This document shows, piece after piece, positions 54,832 through 64,000 of a DNA stretch of 64,000 nt. A model generated the notes under the pieces. That model was given only the letters and a program-made list of their open reading frames with translations, had not been told where the DNA came from and searched no databases. A program made the translations under genes and the position numbers. Each line of letters opens with the position of its first letter. Within the stretch, counting starts at the first letter, position 1. Source of the stretch: Poa pratensis (Eukaryota; Streptophyta; Magnoliopsida; Poales; Poaceae); contig CAMZMU010000041.1 in assembly GCA_947311845.1 (NCBI GenBank), forward strand, positions 130,827,840 to 130,891,839, read 5' to 3'.

Positions 54832-56057
54832 TGAAAGGACATATTTTATGTCCCCATGTGTTTGTGTGTTAGACAACAACACTAGGAAGTATTTTATATG
54901 ATGTTAGGTGTTGCAGGAATGAAAAGATATAATTGCACGTTGCTTCGAAACAATTGTCGAAGAAAAGGAGTTTGCAGTTTGTCTGCCCAGGCCGGAGTTT
55001 CGGTCTGAGGGTCTGGAGTTTCTGGTCCATCTGGTGTTTGGCTGCGAAGTGAGCAACTCGATGGCAGTCGCTGGATCAAGACCGGAGGTGGTCGGAGCCT
55101 CCCGGAGTTTTCGGACAGGCTGGAGTTTCCGGCCCATCTGGAATTTCTGCGAAGAGGGCAGTGCTTCGGCACTCGCTGCATCGACCCCGGAGCTACCCCG
55201 GAGGTTTCCCGGAGTTTCCGGTGTGAAGGCCGGAGTTTCCGCCAGTCAGTCTGGAGTTTCCGCATCGGTCGGAGTTTTCGGCCTCCCTGACCGGAAACTC
55301 GGTCTAAGTGGACTGCAAACGGCTAGTTTTTCTGGGAGGGGTTTAAATACCCCTCCACCTACTTCCAGCCAGCTAGCTCGCCCAAACTTGAAAAACACCA
55401 TTGTTGCAAGCTCAAGAATCACTAGATCTCCCAATCCCTCCACCCAAACTCGTTGATCTTGGAGGATTGAAGGAGAAGGCCCGGATCTACATCTTCACCA
55501 AGCCGTTCTTCATTTCCCCCTCATTTACTTGAGGGCCCCTTGGCTAGGATTTCCATTAGGAAAACCTAGCTTCTTGTTACTCACTTGTTGTCTTTGTGAC
55601 AGATTTGTAGCTGTTCGGGAGCCCCCAATCCTCTTGTGGGTTGTGCCCCGGATCGTTGTTGTAAGGGCTCCGGATTCCGCCTTGAAGGATTCCGATAGTG
55701 GAAGGTGAACCAAACCTTTGTGGTGCGGTTCATCGGAGAAGAAGGTGACGCCTTTGTGGCGGTTGAGTTTTGACCTTCGTGGTAGCTCACACCTCTCCAA
55801 CGAGACGTACTCCCCTAAAAAGGAGGAACTCGGGATTACATCCGTGTCTCCGCGTGCTTTCACTTCGGTTACTTCTATCCTTGTTTATAGTCTTTACTTC
55901 GTGTATCTTGTTTAGTTGCTAGCTTGTCATATAGGTAAATTCACCTTAGTTGCATATCTAGAGAATTTACCTTTTGTGTCAAGCCTAATTTGAAAAAGTA
56001 CTAAAATTGAAGTAGCACCTATTCACCCCCCCCTCTAGGTGTCATACGATCCTTTCA
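54832..56057 (+). repeat. 5' LTR of the SIRE-type element
   Basis: 1226 bp, starts TGAAAGGACA and ends GATCCTTTCA (inverted termini). Many copies of 'ccggagtttcc' and variants occur at 54990-55310. A TATA-like 'gtttaaatacccctcc' is at 55341. Confidence 0.88.
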
Positions 56058-56059
56058 AT

Positions 56060-56072
56060 TGGTATCAGAGCC
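56060..56072 (+). promoter_or_regulatory. Primer-binding site of the SIRE-type element
   Basis: TGGTATCAGAGCC, complementary to the 3' end of initiator-Met tRNA, two bases after the LTR. Confidence 0.92.
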
Positions 56073-56158
56073 TCGGCTCTCTTGTTGGGCTTAACCGCCT
56101 AAGAGAAGTATGACACGAAGTGTGGTGATCCCGTGAGGACCAAGCCACTACGGCATCC

Positions 56159-58619
56159 ATGGCCGATCTCAAATTGATGGAGACATCTTTGATATCGTCC
56201 ATGGATACCAAATTTGCCGAGATGCGTGAGTTGATCAAGCAACTCGCAAGTGGCAAGGTTCCTAAGGAGACCACCCCACTAGAGGACTCCGCTACCTCCC
56301 ATGACGGTGAAACCGAGGAGGAAAAGAGAAAAAAGGGGTTGAAGAAAAACCTAAGATCCTCCACACTCACCACCCGAAGGTGGGAAGCCGGAGTACCATG
56401 GGGTTCCCTTTGTGTACTCTCCCGACCCACCTATCCATCATACTCGCATAAACCCTTTGGGTCCACCTCCTAAACTTAATGCATTGGCTTTTGCTACTTG
56501 GCAACACTTAATGAAATCTCATATCAACAGTTCCTCTATCGAGCTTTGGAGGATCATTCAAGAGGGATACAAGGCCGTGAATCCTAACAACTTGACAAGA
56601 AGAGAGGTGGCCGAGAAACAACTCAATGCTTCCGCTCTCCACATGATTGAACTTGCCGTTGGAGAAAGTGGTCTTCATCACATTCAAAATGTCTCCACCG
56701 CCAAAGAAGCTTGGGAGTGCCTTGAGGTGGCATTTCTTGGAAATGAAAGCATGAAGAGGAATAGATTTGATGCTTGAACAATGAGCCGAAGGTTTCTACA
56801 TGCTTGATAGTGAAACTCATGAGAGATGTATGAAGACTCAAGATTCTTGCCAAAGCCTTTTAATGTTGGGGCAACCTATGTGGATGATGCTTGGATCAAG
56901 AGGAAGTATGTGAATGCTCTCATGCCCTTCGAGCCCGTTGACTTGAAGGCCTTACAAGGAAAATTCAACTACCTTGAGATGACATCCAATGAAGTTATGC
57001 AAGAGATGCAAGCCTCCAAGGTTGCCACCAAGAATGCTCTAGACAACCGTGCTAGGGCCATGGGAATGAAGCAAGGTCCCTCTCTTGCTTTGAAGGCCAA
57101 GGTTGTGTGCCTTGATGAACATGATGAAGTTGAAGCATGCCCGAACAACCTTCCTCCCGATGATCTTGAACAAGCCCTCCATGGTCACATAGCTCTTGCA
57201 ACAAGGACTTTTTGGCGTGACCCGGCCAAGGCAAAGGCTCAAGTTGATCATGCAAACAATCCAAGTGGGAAGAAGGAGTTTGCTAATAGGATAAAGACTT
57301 GCTACAATTGTCATAACAAGCATCACTTCATCAAAGATTGTCCATATGAGAATAGAGAGCAAAACGGTGGAAGGCTTGTCCTCAAGGGCAATCAAACATG
57401 ATACAAAAGAAGCCTTTTGTCAAGAGGAAGCCATTCTTCAAGAAAGCACCAAGAATTGTGTTGATGACTCAAGAAGAGTATCCTTCCGAGGATTCCGAAG
57501 AAGAAGAAGAACCCACTCGTGAGGTGGCCGCTTTGGCCATTGTATCAACTCCACCTCCTTCTCTCTTCGAATCCCCCAATGAGAACCTCTCCATCAACAC
57601 CGCTCGTTGCCTCATGGCTCACGTCACCGAGGTATCATCTTCTACTCCCAAGACTATGCATGAAATAGATGATAAAACTAGTCTTGTGATTAAGAAAGAA
57701 CTTGTTGCTTCCGATACTATTGTGGCTAACTTGCAAGGTGAAACTAAGGCATATGTTGAGTCTCTCTTGAGACAACTTGATGCGGCCGAAGAAATCCTTG
57801 ATGACAAGGGAAAAATTGAGAGAGAGGATTCTCTCACCATAGCATCCTTGAATGCTTCCATAGAATCCTTGAATGCTTCTCTTGAAGAAGAGAGTGAATA
57901 TAGAACCTCTCTTGAGGAAAGAATTGAGTCTCTTGATGATAAAAATGATGAAATAATTGCTAAAATCATTAAGGATAGAGATCATGTCTTTGCTAAATAT
58001 AAAGTGATTAAAAAGGAGAAAGCCGAGTTTGTGGTTGCTAATGCTAGACTCCTTGAGGATGTGGAGAAACTTAACAAGGCTCACAAGGCCTTGGAAAGTA
58101 CCCACTCTCTTCTAGTCAAGTCTCATGAGCAACTTCAAACTCAACTTTCTAAATCTAACTCACCTAGCACCTCTACTCCCTCTTGTGATCATGCAAATGT
58201 TATTGAGGAAAATGCTAGGTTGAAGGTTGAGGCTTGCCAAGACCTCTATTCCTAAAGGTAAAGAAAAGGTTGTTGCTCAAATTTTTGAGCAAAAGCCACA
58301 CAAAGGGAAGGAGGGTCTTGGTTATGTGGCCAAGGCAAAGAAGAAGAAGAGCAACACCAATGCCAAGCCCGCACAAGCCAAGACTTCCATTGCGGGTGGT
58401 AATGCCACTAGGGGCAAGACCACTCGTAGTGACTTTGCGGGGCATAACAATCCCAACTACATTCTTTATGTTGATTATTATGGGATGTTTATGCAAAATA
58501 TGTTGGTCCTTATGATGGTTACATTGCTTATTCTATTTGGGTTCCTAAGACCCTTGTTGCTAACAAAAGAGGACCCATTGAGAAATGGGTACCTAAAACC
58601 AAGCAATGATTTCTTGTAG
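56159..58619 (+). pseudogene. gag of the SIRE-type element, frameshifted
   Basis: ATG at 56159. Segments: N-terminal helix ('METSLISSMDTKFAEMRELIKQL'), a UBN2-type capsid ('LNALAFATWQHLMKSHI..' 56475-56775 and 56830-57060), a CCHC knuckle (CYNCHNKHHFIKDC, about 57300-57341), an acidic stretch ('SEDSEEEEEP'), then a long coiled coil (57660-58130) typical of SIRE gag. Frame breaks near 56330, 56775, 57395 and 58245. Confidence 0.85.
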
Positions 58620-61600
58620 GACTATGCTTCCGGTGGGTCTAAATGGGTGGTTGATAGTGGATGCACTAGTCATATGACCGGAAGCAAGGAGATCATGACG
58701 GAGTTGGGACCAAATATAAATCAAGCATCCGTCTCCTATGGTGATAAATCAAAAGCGGAGGTAACGGGTCTCGGCAAGGTGGTAGTTGCAAAGGATATCA
58801 CCCTTGTAAATGTCATGCTTGTCGAGTCCCTCGGTTACAATCTTATGTCCGTTCGTGCACTTAATAAGATGAATTTTGATGTCCATTTTACTATTGATAT
58901 GGTGGTACTCTTGAGGAGCAAGACTCTAAAGGTCATGTTCGTTGGGTATGTTGAAAATGAGTTGTTCGTGGTGGACTTTTCGGGGTCTACCAACACTCAA
59001 GCAATATGCCTATTCGGAAAGGCCGACGTGGGATGGTTGTGGCATCGCCGCTTGTCCCATGTCAACATGAGAACTTTGCAAAGTCTTCACAAGGGTGGCC
59101 ACATTCTTGGACTAAAAGACAATGTTTCTTTTTCTAGAGATCGTCTTTGTAGGGCTTGTGTTGAAGGAAAGATGCATGATTCTCCCCATCCAAGCAAGAC
59201 CATCATTTCATCAAAGAGGATATTGGAACTTCTTCATGTTGATCTCTTTGGTGCCGTGCCTCAACCAGTCTTGGTGGGAAGAAATATTGTTTGGTGATTG
59301 TTGATGACTATTCAAGATTTACTTGGGTTTATTTCTTCAAGACGAAGGATGAGACCCAACAAGCCGTCATCGACTTTTCCAATGAAGTTCAACGCCAACA
59401 CAATGTCCCTATATTGGTCATTAGGAGTGATAATGGCTCCGAGTTCAAGAACTACACCTTAAATGAGTTTCTTAGTGAAGAGGGGATTCGTCATCAATAT
59501 TCCGCTGCATATACCCCTCAACAAAATGGTGTAGCCGAAAGGAAGAACCGGACTCTCATGGATATGGCAAGGTCTATGTTGGCGGAGTTTAAGTCTCCAC
59601 TCTTCTTATGGGCCGAGGCTATCTCCACGGCGTGTCATTCATCAAACCGGCTATTCTTTCGAGTTGGCAAGAAGTTTACATCTTATGAGATGCTCACCGG
59701 CAACAAGCCCAATGTCTCCTACTACCGAGTATTTGGTTGTAAGTGTTTCTATAAGAACAAAAGTGTTCGTTTGTCTAAATTTGAATCTAAAGCTTTAGAG
59801 GGTGTTTTTGTTGGGTACGGTGCCGAATCTCACACCTATAGAGTCTATGACAAAACCGTTGGGAAAGTCATAGAATCTTGTGATGTGAGGTTCGATGAGA
59901 ATGACGGCTCCCAAGTGGCGCAATTTCATGTTTGTGATGTAGATAATGAAGAGCCTCAAGATGCTATAAGAAGAATGGGCATTGGTTTCCATCGTCCCGT
60001 TGAGATTCATTACGAGTCTCCTCAAGCAAGTCCAAGCTCCATTCAAGTGGAGGCCTCTTCATCACAAGTTGAAACGGCGCCTATCATGGAAGCAAATGAT
60101 GCACCACCCAAGAACAAGTTCAAGACCCTCCTCATGTTGACCAAGTTGCTATGCAAGAACCAAGTTCTCCTATTGTTGATGCTAGCCAAGGTCATGACCA
60201 AGATCAACCCTCTCCTTCCTTTGTTGAAGATGTGCTTCAAGATGATCAAGGTCAACATTCCGGTCAAGACGGGGACTCAAATGATCAAGATGATCAAGAG
60301 ATACCTCCAAGATGCAATAGAGATATCGAAGCCCGTCGTAAAGCAAGAGTTGTAAGAGACTTTGAATAAAGAGTCACCATCTAGAAAACATCCTTGGTGA
60401 CCACAAGAAGGGTGTTACCACAAGAAGGCAATTGGCAAACTTTAGTGAACATCAAGCTCATATTTCCATGGTGGAACCAAAGAAAGTGTTTGAAGCTCTT
60501 GAAGATCCGGATTGGTTAGAAGCTATGCATGATGAACTCAATAACTTCAAGCGCAACAAAGTGTGGAATCTAGTTGAGAAGCCAAAAGATTGCCGCAATG
60601 TTATAGGCACAAAGTGGATATTCAAGAACAAGCAAGATGAGCATGGAATGGTTGTGAGGAACAAGGCAAGATTGGTTGCACAAGGGTACTCTCAAGTTGA
60701 AGGCATTGATTTTGGAGAGACTTATGCACCCGTGGCTCGCCTTGAGTCCATCCGTATCCTTCTTGCATATGCATCACATCATAACTTTAAATTGCAACAA
60801 ATGGATGTGAAAAGTGCCTTTCTTAATGGTCCTTTAAAGGAGTTGGTATATGTTAAGCAACCACCGGGTTTCGAGGACCCTAAATTCCCTAACCATGTCT
60901 ACAAGCTTGATAAGGCGCTCTATGGTCTCAAACAAGCACCTCGTGCTTGGTATGAGCACCTAAGAGAGCTATTGCTAGACCGTGGATTTGAATTGGGGCA
61001 AATCGATCCCACCTCTTTACCAAGAGGGTCAAAGGGGAGCTTTTCATATGCCAACTTTATGTTGATGATATTATATTTGGCTCATCTAACAAAGCTTTCA
61101 ATGATGAATTTTCAAAGCTTATGACCGATAGGTTCGAGATGTCTATGATGGGCGAATTGAAGTTCTTTCTCGGTTTTGAGATCAAGCAATTGAATGAAGG
61201 GACTTTCATCTCTCAAACCAAATATACCCAAGACATGCTCAAGAGGTTCAATATGCACAATGCTAAGGGAAGCGGTTTCCCATGGACACCAAATGCCATC
61301 TTGAACTTAACCCGACGGTATCGATGTTGATCAAAAACTTTATCGCTCTATGATTGGTTCTTTGCTTTATCTTTGTGCATCTAGACCCGATATTGTGTTG
61401 AGTGTAGGGGTGTGTGCAAGGTATCAAGCCGCTCCTAAAGAAAGCCACATGGTGGCGGTCAATAGAATCCTTCGATATTTGGTTGATACCCCAAGGTTTG
61501 GTTTGTGGTACCCAAAGGGCACTAATTTCTCTCTTGCCGGGTACACGGATTCGGATTGGGCCGGTTGCAAGGATGATAGGAAATCAACTTCCGGGGCATG

Positions 61601-62009
61601 CCAATTTCTTGGTAGGTCCTTGGTGAGTTGGTCTTCTAAGAAGCAAAATTGTATATCTCTATCCTCCGCCGAAGCCGAGTATGTGGCGGCCGCTAGTGCA
61701 TGCACTCAATTGTTATGGATGAGGCAAACTTTAAAGGAATACGGTGTCAATTGTGACAAAGTGCCTCTTTTATGTGACAATGAAAGTGCTATCAAGATTG
61801 GCCACAATCCGGTGCAACACTCAAGAACGAAGCATATTGAGATTCGTCATCATTTTATTCGGGATCATATTGCTCGTGGTGATATTGAGCTTGGCTATAT
61901 TCCAACCAAAGATCAACTTGCCGACATTTTCACGAAGCCACTTGATGAAGCAAGATTCACCTTCTTGAGGCATGAGCTAAATATCGTGGATTCTAGGAGC
62001 TTGACTTGA
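58620..62009 (+). pseudogene. pol of the SIRE-type element (PR-INT-RT-RNase H), frameshifted
   Basis: Protease 'WVVDSGCTSHMTG' (58645), GAG-pre-integrase ('WHRRLSHVNMRTL', 'CRACVEGK'), integrase ('VIVDDYSRFTWVYFF', 'RSDNGSEF', 'YTPQQNGVAERKNRTL'), RT ('[14 protein letters not shown]', '[13 protein letters not shown]', '[17 protein letters not shown]', a YVDD box near 61062), RNase H ('GYTDSDWAGCKDDRKSTSG', 'SSAEAEYVAAASA'), ending at 62009. Frame breaks near 59285, 60115, 61035 and 61310. Otherwise well preserved. Confidence 0.9.
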
Positions 62010-62751
62010 CCATCTTGCATACACACCTATTTTTGACTATCTATTTGGTTTAGGTGTAGGCATGGACATAGGGGGAGTGCGGTCCTAATCCATTGGACTA
62101 TCCCTCCCCCCATTATGCCGAAGTAAGAACTCATTTGCATCTCTATATTCGTTCTATGAATTGTGAGCTTAAATGACGAGTAGTGGCCGTGAACCCAAGA
62201 TACATCTTCGCGGTGTCACACCACACACTCATACATGGTGGCCTAGGCCACCGCCCTCCTCCTTATGAGGAGTTGATATTATTTGGATCTTATTTGGGTT
62301 TTCTAGACCTCTTTTTTTGTTTTTGGGAGAAACACTTGGAAATTGGCCTTTATCATTTGATCTTGCAACTACCAAGTGTGTATCCCACCATCAGTAACAA
62401 AGTTCTCATCCCAAGCCAAATCTCATCTTAAAACATGCTCTTCTTGCCCACATACATGTTCCCAATATACCTGAGAGTTTCTGTGATGGAGGGGCCGGAA
62501 ACTCTGGTCTTAAGGACCGGAAATTCCGGTTGGAACAGAGTTTCTGCTCCTAACCCCGGAGATTCTGGCTAGTCCGGAAACTCCGGTGTGTTGGGCCGAA
62601 AACTCCGGACTAAGGCGCTTTCCTGGGATTCTAAAGGGGATCGGGGTGGGGGTTGGCTCACAACTCCCCTTCCACCCCGACCCAAAATCGCTCCCAGCCG
62701 CCGACTCCACGACAGGACTCTCTCCGGCCGCTCCCCGCCGCCGGAATCCGC
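62010..62751 (+). other. Spacer between pol and the extra ORF
   Basis: Contains 'gacatagggggagtgcgg' (62066) and, from 62490, several 'ccggaaactccggt' palindromic words like those of the LTR, then a C-rich leader. No frame with a recognised domain. Confidence 0.5.
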
Positions 62752-64000
62752 CATGCCACCGGCTCCTCCACCTCCCAAGCATTGGGGATCTTCCTCCCCT
62801 CCGTTTGGATCTCACATGAAGGACACGGGTACCACTCTCTCTCTTCCTCTAGGGTTCTTCCTAGATCTAGTTTTGAGAGTAGTTCTTGGTGTAGAACCTT
62901 TAGGATGGCAATGTACACTCTAGGAATTTGTTGGTGTCAATTTTTCGTTCAGTTTTGATCTAGATTGGAAGTTCCTGTCTCGGGCCGGAGATTCCGGTCC
63001 TCCTGACCGGAAACTCCGGTGCGGCCGGAGATTCCGCACCCTGAGACCGGAAACTCCGATCCAGATCGGTTCTGAAGAAAAATTCTCTCCAACTATTTCT
63101 CTCTTTTGATTCCATGGACATGTATGCTTATCTCAATGCTACCTATCTACTCTTGTATCACAGCTAACAAAAGGTACCCCGGTGCTTCATCCTCATCCTC
63201 GAATATCAAGAAGCCGAAGAAGAACAAGCTCCAAGGTCGAGACTATTTGGACTATGATGAAGAGAATGACCATTATGTGCAGCGAGGTGCGGCTACGCAA
63301 GAGAGAGTGTTCGATGCTAGGAGGGCTAGGCAATTGGCTGCCGTCCAAAGAGAAGAAAAGGCCAAGAAGGCAAAGCTAGACAACATTTCCACCGTCACAG
63401 ATTTGAGCAAGGATGAATTCTGAACCATGCGGGCTCAACGTTTCTATGATTTGCCCCAAAACACCACCGATGCACACTTTTGGAGGAGGGAGAAAGAGCT
63501 CATCATGAAGGAAATATATGCCAATATGGACCCCAAAGCTCTAGTGTGTCCTCAAAAACCTTTGAACCATGAAGCTTTGGGAAAGAAGGAGTACTTTAGA
63601 GAAGCTATTTGGGTTGCTAGGAAGCTCGGGCTTGAGAAGCTAATCTCCACTCAACAAGACTACAACATAGAGATGGTCCAACAATTCTATGCCACTCTTG
63701 TACTTGGCCCGGAGGAGAACACCTCCATGACTTGGATGACGGGCCCCGTCAAGTGCATTTCTTTGTTTGAAAAGTTCGGGCAAGTGTTGGGTTATGTGTT
63801 CAAGGGAGCCACCGTGTCCGTTGGTCGAAGGATGCATGTTGAAGGAGTGGACTATGATAAGAAGAAACTTGCTCCTCTTGTCTCTAAAGAGGGTGCCCTT
63901 GCCACTTCCAAAGGACTCAAGCCTATCTACAACATCCTCATTCGCATGTTCCGTGAGTCCATTGCCCCCAAGCCGGTAATACGGATGCTATCCGTGGAGA
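62752..64000 (+). CDS. Extra ORF downstream of pol, intron-containing, one premature TGA
   Basis: Proposed exon 1 62752-62828 (ATG, P/S-rich start), donor ACGG|GTACC, acceptor ATCACAG| at 63163, exon 2 from 63164, joined in phase. Exon 2 encodes a basic/acidic linker ('NIKKPKKNKLQGRDYLDYDEEND'), then after an in-frame TGA (63421-63423) a globular region with 'HFWRREKELI', 'QQFYATLVL', 'TWMTGPVKCISLFEKFG' and 'LIRMFRESIAPK', open to the window end. The middle resembles the 'putative plant transposon protein' domain (PF20167-like) found in large plant LTR elements. The TGA is one C-to-T change at a CGA (CpG) codon. SIRE-lineage elements often carry an extra, sometimes env-like, ORF here; I see no membrane segment in this part. 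Confidence 0.6.

Larger units (their letters stand above)
54832..64000 (+). mobile_element. SIRE/Maximus-type Ty1/copia element, 5' part to the window end
   Basis: 5' LTR 54832-56057, primer-binding site, gag with a long coiled-coil tail, pol in copia order, and an additional ORF after pol. These traits mark the SIRE/Maximus lineage. The 3' LTR was not reached. It is inserted in the - strand copia; GCGAC (54827-54831) is the candidate left target duplication. Gag and pol carry several single-base frame breaks. Confidence 0.88.

Overview
The window looks like intergenic and genic DNA of a large-genome grass, most likely a wheat/barley relative (Triticeae). Nested LTR retrotransposons, CACTA DNA transposons with 'accgggacc' or 'cgcggttc' subterminal arrays, foldback MITEs and (TA)n tracts make up most of it. 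Only two host genes can be supported: a LOB/AS2-domain (LBD) transcription factor gene on the + strand (CDS 14113-14957, 5' leader from about 13.1 kb), and an organellar ribosomal protein bL25 gene on the - strand whose three exons are spread over 44352-51310.

Layout. 1-6821: right-hand part of a CACTA element whose second gene carries a Ulp1-like cysteine protease domain. 7732-11637: a 3.4 kb 'filler' segment (copy A) bracketed by a 248-bp direct repeat. 13.1-15.7 kb: LBD gene. 15734-21735: a complete CACTA element (TSD ATA) with an open TNP2 transposase and a shortened second gene. 22001-24505: an unclassified TIR element between two (TA)n tracts, carrying ~177-bp tandem repeats. 27481-28184: a poly(A) retroposon with a 17-bp TSD. 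28491-28849: a hAT-like foldback with an 8-bp TSD. 30.6-42.6 kb: an LTR fragment and copy B of the duplicated segment, split by a Ty1/copia element (33266-41809, TSD GAGAC), which itself holds a 2.1 kb CACTA element in its gag (34784-36908, TSD AGG). 43395-43795: foldback. 44352-51310: bL25 gene; its second intron contains a LINE (44815-47948), which contains a small LTR element (46004-47469, TSD CGTTG). 52746-54831: - strand copia remnant, interrupted by a SIRE/Maximus-type copia (54832 to beyond the window end) that has an extra intron-containing ORF after pol.

The 13-N gap at 49600-49612 is flanked by two copies of the same ~680 bp that differ mainly by single-base indels, which indicates an unmerged contig overlap and local indel error. 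The single-base frameshifts in the LBD gene and in bL25 exon 1 should therefore be treated as possible sequence errors.

The most interesting points are the copy A/copy B event with its large target duplication and microhomologies, the Ulp1-type protease in the CACTA accessory gene, an acidic ORF with ubiquitin-interacting-motif-like helices in the nested CACTA element, the extra ORF of the SIRE-type element, and the layered insertions inside the bL25 intron. No CRISPR, rRNA or tRNA genes and no virus were seen.
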